A stretch of DNA of 64,000 nt, from assembly GCA_023379555.1 (NCBI GenBank), contig JAMCQR010000065.1, positions 66,479 to 130,478 on the forward strand, in the 5' to 3' direction. The position numbers were made by a program, and so were the translations under genes. Each line of letters begins with the position of its first letter. The stretch's first letter is position 1. Shown in pieces: positions 34,914 through 43,707 of the stretch. The DNA comes from Thermoplasmatota archaeon (GTDB lineage Archaea; Thermoplasmatota; Thermoplasmata; Thermoplasmatales; GCA-001856825). The notes under the pieces are model-generated. The model was not told the origin of the DNA and did not search any database. It saw only the letters and a program-made list of their open reading frames with translations.

Positions 34914-35676
34914 TGGCTTGCTTTTCGAGATTGCAAAGGATTTTAGGAAGAAGAGAATTGCACCTGACCCCACCATAGTCTGTGTTGGTATAGGAGGTGG
35001 AGGCTGCAATATAGTCTCCAACCTAGACAGAAAAATCCCTGGGGTCAAAATAGTTTGCATCAATACTGACCAAATATCAAATGCAAAGAGAGACGGAATT
35101 TTTCCAATCACTGTTGGACGACAGGTAATTCTGGATAACAGGGATTCAGGAGGATTTCTCCCCGTAGCCAAAAGGGCGATAAAAGTCGATAAGCCACTGA
35201 TAAATGAAAACGTCCTCAATGGTGCGGATGTAGTCATAATGGTAGCTGGCCTCGGAGGAGGAACTGGATCAGCTGGCACCATAGAAATGCTCAGAATGTG
35301 CAAGGAAAGGTCAATTCCATTCCATGTCTATGCAGTTAAACCTTACTCATTTGAGGAATCGAGATGCAAGATTGCAGAGCAAGTATTATCGGAGATTAGG
35401 AAAGACTCAGATTACGTAACGGAATTTGACAATAATAGCTATGCCAACTTGAATGAGACGGACAAGGATGTTACAGAAAAAGTAAACGAAAAGCTCAAAA
35501 AAACACAGAAGAAACTAAAGGACATATACCTGAATGGTCTACTTAGATTCCTGAAAGATGCAGGTAGGACAGATATAATTGAGACGACAAGGCCTGAGGT
35601 CACGATCGAAGATAAAATTCAAGATGTCACCCAGGGAGAGGAAATATCCTTAGAGATTTCATTGACAGTGGAATGA
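34894..35676 (+). CDS. Divergent FtsZ/tubulin-like GTPase
   Basis: From ATG 34894 the 260-residue protein keeps the nucleotide fold: VGIGGGGCNIVSNLD (T1), VCINTDQ (T3) and the tubulin signature AGLGGGTGSAGT (T4). After about residue 150 it departs from FtsZ: the T7 synergy motif NxDxxD is not evident, and the C-terminal half is short and charged (TEKVNEKLKKTQKKLKD). It may bind GTP without ordinary polymer turnover, or act as a partner of the true FtsZ encoded 5 kb upstream. GAGGTG 6 nt before the ATG supports the start; the longer frame from 34843 would overlap the RHH gene by 71 nt. CetZ is less likely given the size. Confidence 0.72.
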   Translation: MTESLDDGLLFEIAKDFRKKRIAPDPTIVCVGIGGGGCNIVSNLDRKIPGVKIVCINTDQISNAKRDGIFPITVGRQVILDNRDSGGFLPVAKRAIKVDKPLINENVLNGADVVIMVAGLGGGTGSAGTIEMLRMCKERSIPFHVYAVKPYSFEESRCKIAEQVLSEIRKDSDYVTEFDNNSYANLNETDKDVTEKVNEKLKKTQKKLKDIYLNGLLRFLKDAGRTDIIETTRPEVTIEDKIQDVTQGEEISLEISLTVE

Positions 35677-36020
35677 TTTCCTACCCTCTTTTGTATTCAT
35701 TTTTTTAAGACCACTTGCGTAACTTTGTTTTTCTAAACTTCTGACCCCACCAATAACCCATGAATATTTAAAATTAAACGTGAACAATATTTTTTTAATG
35801 TGGATGCACGATATCTTTCAGCCTCCCCATTTCCGTTTCAAAATTCGGAATGGAAAAATGGGACACGGCCCGCATTACTGAATTCCGAAGTTTCTATTTC
35901 CTGACAGCAATTATGATAAGGAAGGTTCCAGAGTAACAGTTCAGTGAATTCGTTGAGAACTCATCATTTACAATTCTGGTGAAATGTGATATTTTCTTGA
36001 GCAATCGAAAAGTCATTCTT
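35677..36020. other. Intergenic stretch of 344 bp
   Basis: AT-rich sequence with a T-run after the FtsZ-like gene (TTTTTTAAG near 35700) that may end transcription. No gene, RNA or repeat was recognised. Confidence 0.5.
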
Positions 36021-36446
36021 TCATTTTATTCCCTGATTCTGATAATGACCTGATCTTAACTCATAATTCTTGAGTGCGTGTTTGTCGAGATTCATGAAAA
36101 TCATTTGAAAAACTCCCTTTTCCTTAACAATTTTTACGTCTTCGTTCCCCTGGTTCATCACATAGAACCGTATCTTTCCCCTGAATCCTGCATCGACGTA
36201 CCCAAAACTAGCCATCAATCCTCTTCTTGAGTAAGAGGATCTTAAGTACATCATTGCCCCGATAAAATCGGGTAAATATACTGCTTCCAGCGTTTCAAGC
36301 ATCTTCCCTTCATGCGATAATATTGTTGTTTCTTCGGGGAGCCCAAAGTCGTAGCCGTTTGGAGTGAGCCTTTCGTTTGAAAATGGATCTATCTTAATTG
36401 AGCCATTTTGTATAAGTTCCAAGATAGTACCGTCAGAGAGTATCAC
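36021..36446 (-). CDS. dcd: dCTP deaminase / dUTPase-like nucleotidohydrolase
   Basis: The 141 residues carry the trimeric dUTPase/Dcd motifs: YLRSSYSRRGLMAS (with the RSSxxR-type phosphate loop), GYVDAGFRGKIRF, and a C-terminal SGHYQNQGIK matching the YQ-x-Q end of Dcd. It is shorter than the usual 170-200 residues, lacking part of the N-terminal extension. The glutamate expected for deamination is hard to place, so it may hydrolyse dUTP or convert dCTP. The start is GTG 36446; it diverges from the next gene by 41 nt. Confidence 0.82.
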   Translation of the reverse strand: MILSDGTILELIQNGSIKIDPFSNERLTPNGYDFGLPEETTILSHEGKMLETLEAVYLPDFIGAMMYLRSSYSRRGLMASFGYVDAGFRGKIRFYVMNQGNEDVKIVKEKGVFQMIFMNLDKHALKNYELRSGHYQNQGIK

Positions 36447-36487
36447 AAAGTCAAGAAAACTTTTATGTTAAAAACCTTTGTTGAAAA

Positions 36488-37552
36488 GTGTTTGACAGCG
36501 AAACCTTGAATGCATTTGATGGAGGATTTAGATTTGAGATACCGTCCGTTGTCACCCTGTTTGGTAATCCAGCTATTTCCGTATCTGAGAAATTTATATC
36601 GGTTCCCATTTCCAGAAGTATAGAAGTTTTGGCAAAAAGGGGCGATCACGTATCCTGGAAGGGGAAGAAGGAGTACGAACAGAATTACACTTCGCTTCCT
36701 ACAAACGGAAGTTGGTCTGACCCTATAAGGGAAATGACTACTATTTCACTTCAAAGGGGTTGGACGAATCCACCCGAAATAATGGCCATTGAGAATGTCA
36801 ATTTCAATGCAGGAATAGGGTATATTTCAGCATTCATAATTTCGTTGATAATGTCATTTTCCTCAATTAATGATATTACCCTCTCGTCCTCAGAAATGAT
36901 GCAGATCAGTACTGAGATTCAAGAAAAAATGACGAAAACTTCAAACAGACTGGAGGTCCATACGCAAATAGAGGGTAGACCGAATAGCATAATGATCTCA
37001 GAAGGTCCAGGAAAAGGATTCAGGAACGAAATATGGAGCCAGGAACCATATTCCTTATACCTGATAGAAGAGAACGCTCTTTCTGAGAATCCTAACTTTA
37101 AAATTTTTGAAAGGAATTTTAGAAAATTCAACACAAATAGCATGTTGAAGAAGGACCCGAATTCCCTGAATTTTCCATTCAACAGTTACCATTCTCATTT
37201 CTCCCACGAGGGTGATTATTTTGAGAAGTTGAGCAGCGCAATAGATAAAAATGATCTGACCAGTTTCGTTGAATACGTTGCAAAAATGAACGAATCAGTA
37301 GAATTCAACTTGAATGTAATTTCACCTTTTCAACACAATATTGCAGGATTGCTCAGGAAATACAATGCAAATTCATTCTGTTTTAACATCTCAGAATTCT
37401 CGGGATCGGTGCTTTTATTTGCTGACGGGCCAACTGTTGATAGAGTCAGGGAAAATGTGATTAGGGACTATTTCGGGCTAACTAACAAAACAATTTCTAT
37501 AAATGAGGTGAATATTTCCGGGCCCATAAAGAAGGAACGGATTGTGCATTAG
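36488..37552 (+). CDS. GHMP-kinase-like protein with degenerate motifs
   Basis: The N-terminus (FEIPSVVTLFGNPAISVSEK, then VPISRSIEV) resembles motif 1 of GHMP kinases such as galactokinase, where a P-S/G-R-V-N-L-I-G-E-H pattern is expected. The phosphate loop G-L-G/S-S-S is replaced by NFNAGIGYISAFI (about 117-129), so ATP binding is doubtful. FSGSVLLFADG near the C-terminus fits motif 3 (GAGxGG) poorly. It could be a sugar-kinase relative that has lost activity or changed substrate. Its 3' end overlaps the convergent membrane-protein gene by 4 bp. Assignment to the fold is moderate and the function is open. Confidence 0.45.
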   Translation: MFDSETLNAFDGGFRFEIPSVVTLFGNPAISVSEKFISVPISRSIEVLAKRGDHVSWKGKKEYEQNYTSLPTNGSWSDPIREMTTISLQRGWTNPPEIMAIENVNFNAGIGYISAFIISLIMSFSSINDITLSSSEMMQISTEIQEKMTKTSNRLEVHTQIEGRPNSIMISEGPGKGFRNEIWSQEPYSLYLIEENALSENPNFKIFERNFRKFNTNSMLKKDPNSLNFPFNSYHSHFSHEGDYFEKLSSAIDKNDLTSFVEYVAKMNESVEFNLNVISPFQHNIAGLLRKYNANSFCFNISEFSGSVLLFADGPTVDRVRENVIRDYFGLTNKTISINEVNISGPIKKERIVH

Positions 37553-38052
37553 GATTCCGGTTCAGGTGACATTATTACGAAAAACAGTGCAACTGCTCCA
37601 ATCATCATAATTAAAATGCCTAGGTAAACCAGCCAGATCATATTTGAATTCTGATAATTTTGTTGCCCGGTTGCATAGAGTGCAGTGGGAGTCGACGAAC
37701 TCAGGGCCACAACAACGAAAGCACCCCTGACGTTCACATAAAAATACTCGCCAGAATTTGGATATTTTGGCTTAATCGAAACGTTCTTTATGTGTTCAAT
37801 GGAATAATTTGTGTTGTTTGATGCCTGAATGAGATAGATACTGGTTGCATTAAAGAAAATGGTCAAAGATGTGTTTCCACTAAACATAATGACCTGACTG
37901 ACGTATTCATCATTTCCTACCAGTGTGAAGTTAAGCCTAGTGCTAGTAGTTGAGGGGATGTATTGATTTTTCAATTGCTCCGCTCCCACGCCCACTAAGG
38001 CGATCCCAGAAACTATTATGACTAGAGTTACCAATATGACCTTTATCTTCAC
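37549..38052 (-). CDS. Membrane protein with an extracellular beta-rich domain
   Basis: The 167 residues comprise an N-terminal hydrophobic helix (6-24), about 100 residues of N-x-S/T-rich sequence that should lie outside the cell, and a second membrane helix (about 137-160) with a short acidic end. The layout is that of a small surface protein held by both ends. I do not recognise the family. Gene order gives no hint. Confidence 0.55.
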   Translation of the reverse strand: MKIKVILVTLVIIVSGIALVGVGAEQLKNQYIPSTTSTRLNFTLVGNDEYVSQVIMFSGNTSLTIFFNATSIYLIQASNNTNYSIEHIKNVSIKPKYPNSGEYFYVNVRGAFVVVALSSSTPTALYATGQQNYQNSNMIWLVYLGILIMMIGAVALFFVIMSPEPES

Positions 38053-38120
38053 TGACCTGTTAACAGAATTTAATATTTCAACCTCTCTTTTTCCCGCAAT
38101 TTAGTCAAACTCTTCAGACC

Positions 38121-38318
38121 CTAAGCAATACGTCTACTGACAACCTCCCACGAATAAATTCGTGGTGTTCCTGCTTTTTCATTTATTTCCTCCTCACTCC
38201 TGACGGTTTTGCAGGAACCTATGACGTAGGTTTGAGGTTGTTTCCGGCCCCTGTTCTGTTTCTTGTGGAGGAGGTATCAGTGCTTCCCTTGGACGCAACA
38301 CTGTCTGAGTGCATTCAT
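38121..38318 (-). mobile_element. IS200/IS605-type right-end and tnpB 3' remnant (probable)
   Basis: Read on the minus strand, the sequence codes GSCKTVRSEEEI, then KAGTPRIYSWEVV and a stop at 38121, with one in-frame TGA upstream. Tails of this form, in which the last codons run through a CCACGAA/TTCGTGG hairpin, are seen where TnpB genes meet the right end of IS200/IS605-family elements. The catalytic body of TnpB is not present. The identification rests on this tail and the hairpins, not on a conserved domain. Confidence 0.45.
38140..38241 (-). ncRNA. Nested inverted repeats, possible relic of a TnpB-associated RNA scaffold
   Basis: An outer 8-bp stem pairs ACAACCTC (38140-38147) with GAGGTTGT (38234-38241). 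Inside are CCACGAA/TTCGTGG (38148-38154 with 38159-38165, loop TAAA), GTTCCTGC/GCAGGAAC (38167-38174 with 38211-38218) and ACCTA/TAGGT (38217-38221 with 38227-38231, sharing two bases with the previous arm). The whole can fold as a multi-branched structure on either strand. Right ends of IS605 elements give rise to TnpB guide-RNA scaffolds, which is the likeliest origin; transcription is not shown by the sequence. Confidence 0.4.
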
Positions 38319-38835
38319 GGTACACTGTTGACCAAGTTCAGTGCTGTCGGAGAATGGTAGAGCACACAGATTGGAATAGAAGTTCTCAGAGCAATCCATA
38401 TCCAATATCTGAGTGCATTACTTGCTCAAAGAGTAGTGCTTCATGCATTGCAATAATGTGAAGGCCCATTACTAAATAAATTTCGATCCAGAACCATCTC
38501 GTCAATGAACTGATGGGCTTTAATTGAAAGATCGATGTTATTATCAGAGGAATCTATTCGGTGCAGTTCTCTCGATACATTTGAAGTGAAATTTGCAAAA
38601 ATATGCTCTAGTTGGAATCGTCCCTTTCGTTACAGCTGGAAACGATGTCATATAACTGAGTGTATCCATGTGGGGCTAGAATGTAACCTGCCGAGGGCGT
38701 CACAGGAATCACAACAATCAGAATATTCTTTAAACCTCTTAGCCTGCGCATCATAAAAAATACGTCTCAATGGTCTACTTTGAAGCTGGTTTCTGAAATG
38801 ATAAAGTATTTTTATTGAAGAATTGATGTGCCTGT

Positions 38836-40167
38836 ATGGGATTGTTTGGGACAAACGGGATCAGAGGGGTATTGAATGAGACTCTTGATCCAGATATGGC
38901 TTTTAAGCTTGGAATGAGTGTTTCAACTTATTACGATACCCAGTCAGTGGCAGTTGGTTATGATAGCAGGACGAGCAATGAATTATTGGAAGGAATGGTG
39001 GCCGCAGGTGTCATGAATTCTGGCAAGAACGTTATCAGGCTGGGTCTCATTCCAATACCTGCCATTCAGGTATACTGCAAACTGAAAGGCATTGCAGGAA
39101 TAATGATAACCGCTTCACATAACCCCCCAGAATTCAACGGGCTGAAAGTGATTGAGCCAAATGGTTCCCACCCTTCAAAAGATGGCGAAGCAAAACTGGA
39201 GGATATAATTCTGAAAGAACACTATCTTAGAACTACGTGGGACTTTGTGGGAAAATCACTCACGGATTCAGGCTCCGGCCTTTATGTTGGCGAAATTCTC
39301 AAAAACGTACATCAAAATGCAATAAGGGGAAAAAGGTTCAGGGTTGCAGCAGACTGCGCAAATTCATCAACATTGATGACCACTCCTTTGCTATTGAGGG
39401 AGTTGGGTGTGCATTATACTACACTGAACGCGAATCCGGACGGTTTTTTCCCGGGTAGAAATCCTGAGCCTACGGAAGAGAACCTTAAGCAACTCGTGAT
39501 TCTCGCCAAATCCGGAGAATTTGATCTGTCTGTGGCTCACGATGGCGACGGGGATAGGGCAGTCTATCTGGATGAGAATGGGGATTTCGTGGACGGTGAC
39601 AAAGTTGTAGCACTCATTGCCGATCACATACTGGAAAATACTAAAGGCAAGATAGTAGTCCCTATTTCTTCAAGTTTCCTGATTGACAGAATCGCAGAAA
39701 AACATAAGGTGGAAGTGGTCAGGACAAAAGTGGGCGCCCCTATAGTTTCCGAAACACTGGAGAAGATAGGTGGTGTTTTCGGTGGGGAAGAGAATGGTGG
39801 AGTTATTTATCCGAAGCACCTTAATGCAAGGGACGGAGCTTTCTCTCTCGCCATCCTGCTTGACATAATGGCTAAGAAAGGTGAGAGTCTCTCCCAGATG
39901 GTGAAAGAGCTACCAAATTTCAAAATCAAGAGACTCAGACTTCCGATGACAAATGAATTTGATTCTTTTGCCAGAAAGCTCCAGGAAAATTATCCTGGAT
40001 TTAAAGAAGAAAGGTTGGACGGGATAAGGCTGATTGATCATGAGAGCTTCATACTGGCAAGGAAGTCTGGTACTGAGCCGATAATCAGGATTTACATAAG
40101 CAGTACAGACGATGAGTGGATCAATTCCAGAGAAAGAGAAATTACAAAATTTCTTGGAGAGAAGTGA
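38836..40167 (+). CDS. glmM: Phosphohexomutase (phosphoglucosamine mutase type)
   Basis: A four-domain alpha-D-phosphohexomutase of 443 residues. FGTNGIRG (4-11) is the N-terminal motif in the glucosamine-mutase form, TASHNP (92-97) carries the phosphoserine Ser94, DGDGDR (about 236-241) binds the metal, GGEENGG recognises the sugar, and RKSGTEPIIRIY binds phosphate. It would interconvert GlcN-6-P and GlcN-1-P, though archaeal members may also act on mannose or glucose. If GlmM, it could draw GlcN-6-P from the NagA reaction toward UDP-GlcNAc. Its substrate cannot be fixed by motif alone. Confidence 0.85.
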   Translation: MGLFGTNGIRGVLNETLDPDMAFKLGMSVSTYYDTQSVAVGYDSRTSNELLEGMVAAGVMNSGKNVIRLGLIPIPAIQVYCKLKGIAGIMITASHNPPEFNGLKVIEPNGSHPSKDGEAKLEDIILKEHYLRTTWDFVGKSLTDSGSGLYVGEILKNVHQNAIRGKRFRVAADCANSSTLMTTPLLLRELGVHYTTLNANPDGFFPGRNPEPTEENLKQLVILAKSGEFDLSVAHDGDGDRAVYLDENGDFVDGDKVVALIADHILENTKGKIVVPISSSFLIDRIAEKHKVEVVRTKVGAPIVSETLEKIGGVFGGEENGGVIYPKHLNARDGAFSLAILLDIMAKKGESLSQMVKELPNFKIKRLRLPMTNEFDSFARKLQENYPGFKEERLDGIRLIDHESFILARKSGTEPIIRIYISSTDDEWINSREREITKFLGEK

Positions 40168-40174
40168 CAAAAAG

Positions 40175-40183
40175 ATTATATCA
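40175..40183 (+). promoter_or_regulatory. TATA box of the hsp20 gene
   Basis: GATTATATC is centred about 25 nt before ATG 40203, and no Shine-Dalgarno sequence lies between, so the transcript is probably leaderless. Confidence 0.55.
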
Positions 40184-40202
40184 ACACAACTTATTTTTGG
40201 CC

Positions 40203-40568
40203 ATGGAAATTCCTGTGGAGGGAATCATGAAGAAGGCAGGTAAGAGAATAAAGGATATCTCAGAGATTTTCTACCCAGCCATGGATATTTCAGAGGATGG
40301 GGAGATGCTCCACATATATCTGGATCTTCCGGGTTTCAAAAAAGATGATGTCAGGATCCTGAGTGCAAAGGGTGGCCTCAGGGTATCAGGGAAGAGGGAG
40401 AAGGAATACAGTGGCACCATGATATATGAAGAACGTGTCACTGAATTCTCGAAGTTTGTCAGAATAGCAGGAGAATTCGACCCTGACTCAGTCACAGCAA
40501 AGATGCAGGAAGGAATTCTGGAAATTGTGGTGACTCGAAAAGAAATCAAAACAATCAATATCGCCTAA
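40203..40568 (+). CDS. hsp20: Small heat shock protein, Hsp20 family
   Basis: From ATG 40203 the 121-residue protein is an alpha-crystallin domain: MDISEDGEMLHIYLDLPGF at its start, LRVSGKRE in the middle and FDPDSVTAKMQEGILEIVV with the conserved G-I/V-L strand at the end. The N-terminal arm is short and the C-terminal I-x-I anchor is represented by INIA. It should form oligomers that hold unfolding proteins. A longer frame from 40116 overlaps the mutase gene and does not fit the family. It overlaps the convergent UbiB-type gene by 14 bp. Confidence 0.93.
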   Translation: MEIPVEGIMKKAGKRIKDISEIFYPAMDISEDGEMLHIYLDLPGFKKDDVRILSAKGGLRVSGKREKEYSGTMIYEERVTEFSKFVRIAGEFDPDSVTAKMQEGILEIVVTRKEIKTINIA

Positions 40569-42105
40569 ATGAAATAACGATAAAGATCAGAGCTCCAGCA
40601 AACATTATTGCGGAGTAGAGAGGTCTTTGCAGGAGAATAGAGCCGGAAATCAGGAATCCGGAGGCAATTATAGGGCTAGTAATATTACCTTTCTTTTCCT
40701 TATTTTCTCTTCTGTTTATTGACCTTAGCAGTTCAGGTATGTCAAGGAAATCTCTGAAAACCTTTTCTATTGCCTCTGGCATCCCCAGTATTCTATTCTT
40801 CAGTACCTGCCAGGAACTTCTCTCCTCTTCCATTATTTCCATCACGACAGATACGAAATTGAATTTTTCATCTAATGTTTTGCAGACTCCTTCGAGTATC
40901 ACCGACATTCTTGCGAACATAGCAAGATTGTTCGGGAGCCTGAAAGGAAACCGGATCAACAAGGCATCGGCTCTGCTCATAAGTTCATGAAATTCCATTT
41001 GGTCCAGTTCCTTCCCCTGAAAATCTTTTAGGACCATCTGAATTCCGGCCTCCATGACTGTTCTATCAGCAAGAGGGTCAACTATACCCATGTCCACCAA
41101 TACCCTCAACAAATTTCTTGCGTCAAGTTTGGCAAGGTAATAGTAAGCCATTATCAGTTTAGTCCTGACTTCATCGGAAAGTTCAGATGTCATTCCGTAG
41201 TCCATCAGCGCAATCTTTCCGTCTTTGGTCCATCCCAGATTTCCCGGGTGAGGGTCTGCATGGAACCTCCCTTCCCTGAGGGCCAGACTAAGGAACAATT
41301 TATCTACGGTTACTGCAAGTCTCCTTAGATTCACCCGATTCTTCTTTAACTCTTCCAGGTCTGTTATCTTTATGAATTCAAGGAATTCCATCACGAGGAC
41401 TCTCTTGGTGGATATCTCCTTGTATACCTTCGGGACCTTGACAGGAATCTCCAGCTCAAGATCACTTATCTTATCCTTTATTATTTCTATGGATTCAGCC
41501 TCCCTCTTGTAATCCAGCTCGAGATCTATTGATGCGAGAAATTCCTCAAAGAACGGGCCAAGTGCGAATGAACGCCCCGTATTTGAACTCAAGAGATTTA
41601 TAAACTCTAAAATTTTTGGCCTGTCCCGCCTGATGATTTCCCTGATATTGGGCCTATTTATCTTTACAGCGACCCAATTCCCCTTATACTTTGCCCTGTA
41701 AACTAATCCCAGGCTCGCACCTGAAATTCCCTTAACGTCGAATTCGTCAAAAACTTCTCCAATCCTCCCTATCTCATCCTCCAGTTCCTTCTTGACCTCA
41801 GAGAATTCAGGCATTGGAACGTCGTCTTGAAGCTCTGACAGTATATCCAAATATTCCTCAGGTACGATGTCCCTTCTAGAAGATAGCATCTGGCCCAGTT
41901 TTATAAATAATGGACCTGACTTAATCAGCAAATCTCTCAATTTTCTTGCCTCAGCCCTGCTTCTTTCTGCAGGCGGAGGCTTACCGGTATTTTCGAGAAT
42001 TCTCCGGTAATACTTCAGATATCTGATTCTTGGGTAGAATTTTAAACCTGTAGCTATTGCCCTGAACTTTCCACTGGCACTCATTGCTGGAAGTATTTTC
42101 TCCAT
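40555..42105 (-). CDS. ABC1/AarF/UbiB family atypical kinase
   Basis: From ATG 42105 the 516-residue protein has the UbiB hallmarks: the KxGQ motif in FIKLGQMLSSR, the A-rich loop GASLGLVYRA, VAVKINRP with the ATP lysine, HADPHPGNLGW and LMDYGMTSEL, where D-Y-G replaces DFG. Two hydrophobic helices close the C-terminus (about 475-515). Members support ubiquinone or other isoprenoid-lipid functions and use an unusual ATPase mode. In Thermoplasmata a role in menaquinone metabolism or membrane lipids is inference. TTG 42123 is an alternative start. Confidence 0.88.
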   Translation of the reverse strand: MEKILPAMSASGKFRAIATGLKFYPRIRYLKYYRRILENTGKPPPAERSRAEARKLRDLLIKSGPLFIKLGQMLSSRRDIVPEEYLDILSELQDDVPMPEFSEVKKELEDEIGRIGEVFDEFDVKGISGASLGLVYRAKYKGNWVAVKINRPNIREIIRRDRPKILEFINLLSSNTGRSFALGPFFEEFLASIDLELDYKREAESIEIIKDKISDLELEIPVKVPKVYKEISTKRVLVMEFLEFIKITDLEELKKNRVNLRRLAVTVDKLFLSLALREGRFHADPHPGNLGWTKDGKIALMDYGMTSELSDEVRTKLIMAYYYLAKLDARNLLRVLVDMGIVDPLADRTVMEAGIQMVLKDFQGKELDQMEFHELMSRADALLIRFPFRLPNNLAMFARMSVILEGVCKTLDEKFNFVSVVMEIMEEERSSWQVLKNRILGMPEAIEKVFRDFLDIPELLRSINRRENKEKKGNITSPIIASGFLISGSILLQRPLYSAIMFAGALIFIVISFRRY

Positions 42106-42247
42106 GTTAATAACGTTAATCAAGCTGCGATCGCTTGTATGTTTGATCTGACCGAAATTTCTGTGACCGATTTTATGGAAACAGTGGAAATCTCAATCAA
42201 ATTCCATAAAATTATTATCGTGCATATAACTATTACAAAAGGTGAGA

Positions 42248-43462
42248 ATGGAGACACTTACAATAGTGGGTTGCCAATTCGGGGATGAAGGGAAGGGGAA
42301 AATTATAGATTTCCTGTCAAATGATTTCGACCTGAGTATAAGATTCAATGGCGGCGAGAATGCTGGCCACACTGTTGTTGCGGATCATCAGATCATAAAA
42401 TACCATCTGGTGCCTGCAGGTTTTCTCAGAGCACGGACATCGGTCATTGCAAATGGAGTAGTAATTAACCTGAAAACACTTGTCGAGGAGCTGAAGTTCC
42501 TTTCAGTAATGAGAAATAAATTTGATCTGAAAATTTCAAATCTCGCCCACGTTGTAACTGATCTTCACGTGAAAAGAGATAGATTCCAGGAGGAACTCCG
42601 AGGGTCAAAAAATATAGGCACGACTCTGAAAGGAATTGGACCAGCTTATGAATCAAAATTCGGAAGGTACGGAATAAGAATGATGGACCTTGAGGACCCC
42701 TATCTTCTCACAGAAAAAATGGATTTCTTGGCTAAAATGTACCACCTTGAATATGATCATTCTGAAATCGACCAGCTTCTGAAAAGATATGCGGACGTCA
42801 ATGAGTACGTGACAGATACCGTTGGTTACCTGCAAAATGAACTTAATGATGGAAAGTCTGCATTGTTCGAGACGGCCCAGGGTACCTTCATAGACGTGGA
42901 ATTTGGTACCTATCCATTCGTGACGTCATCACACACCGTGAGTGCTGGTGTAACCGTTGGGACCGGGCTGTCACCCAGATATTTCAGCAAGTTTCTTGGC
43001 GTTGCAAAGGCATATACGACAAGAGTGGGAGAAGGTTATTTCCCGACTGAACTGACAGGAGAACAGGCTGAGTCTTTGCGGAAACTTGGGAATGAATTTG
43101 GGTCAACTACTGGAAGACCCAGGAGAGTCGGGTTCCTGGACCTACCAATGCTGCGGATGGCTGTGAAGCTCAATTCCCTGGACTACATTGCACTCACAAA
43201 GACCGACGTACTTGGAAAGTGCAAAGACATCAGAATAGCAACTAGCTATGAAAAAGATGGAAACGAAATAAACACATACGATCCTAATTTAAAGGTTGAT
43301 AAGGTAAATTACGTTCAGTTCGAGCCATGGAGTGAAAATAAAAAGAATCTTGAAAAATTCATTCAGTTCATAGAGGATGATCTTAAAGTCCCTGTAACAT
43401 TGTTAGGGAATGGGGAAAAAAGGGAAGAAATGGAAGTCAGAGGAGAGATGCAATTGGTGTAG
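42248..43462 (+). CDS. purA: Adenylosuccinate synthetase
   Basis: The 404-residue enzyme has CQFGDEGKGK (P-loop-like with catalytic Asp), NGGENAGHTV, TLKGIGPAYE, QGTFIDVEFGTYPFVTSSHT and the base-binding TKTDVL. It makes adenylosuccinate from IMP, aspartate and GTP. It is shorter than the E. coli form (432) as in other archaea, with the losses in the C-terminal half. GTG 42242 is two codons upstream; ATG 42248 with GGTGA just before it is preferred, and a TATA-like CATATAAC lies about 25 nt upstream. Confidence 0.95.
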   Translation: METLTIVGCQFGDEGKGKIIDFLSNDFDLSIRFNGGENAGHTVVADHQIIKYHLVPAGFLRARTSVIANGVVINLKTLVEELKFLSVMRNKFDLKISNLAHVVTDLHVKRDRFQEELRGSKNIGTTLKGIGPAYESKFGRYGIRMMDLEDPYLLTEKMDFLAKMYHLEYDHSEIDQLLKRYADVNEYVTDTVGYLQNELNDGKSALFETAQGTFIDVEFGTYPFVTSSHTVSAGVTVGTGLSPRYFSKFLGVAKAYTTRVGEGYFPTELTGEQAESLRKLGNEFGSTTGRPRRVGFLDLPMLRMAVKLNSLDYIALTKTDVLGKCKDIRIATSYEKDGNEINTYDPNLKVDKVNYVQFEPWSENKKNLEKFIQFIEDDLKVPVTLLGNGEKREEMEVRGEMQLV

Positions 43463-43707
43463 AGAGTGGAACCGATTACCGGAAGAACGATTCTTGGATT
43501 CGCAAGCCGGTATGAAACTTATTTTATTATTAATAAACCCCATTTTTCCGTCTCAAAAGTAAAGCTGATTCTCTGAAAGGAGAAATGATGTTTTGTAGTT
43601 TTCAATTATAATTGCATGAGCAAAGTTATATACGACCCCAAGGATGACCAAAGAAGCTTTCTTTGATATAAAAAATAAATTACGATATAAACAAAAGAAG
43701 TTATATT

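Larger units (their letters stand above)
38053..38835. other. Intergenic stretch of 783 bp holding an IS relic
   Basis: It contains the IS200/IS605-like right end at 38140-38241 and the decayed 3' reading (minus strand) up to about 38318. From 38320 to 38835 only short open pieces remain on the minus strand (for example RRIFYDAQAKRFKEYSDCC near 38700-38770), with no recognisable gene. Confidence 0.5.

Noticed and set aside
38836..40167. glmM as part of the murein-degradation cluster
   Set aside because: It lies 17 kb away among core genes; a phosphohexomutase is needed by any cell, so the metabolic link is possible but not supported by position.
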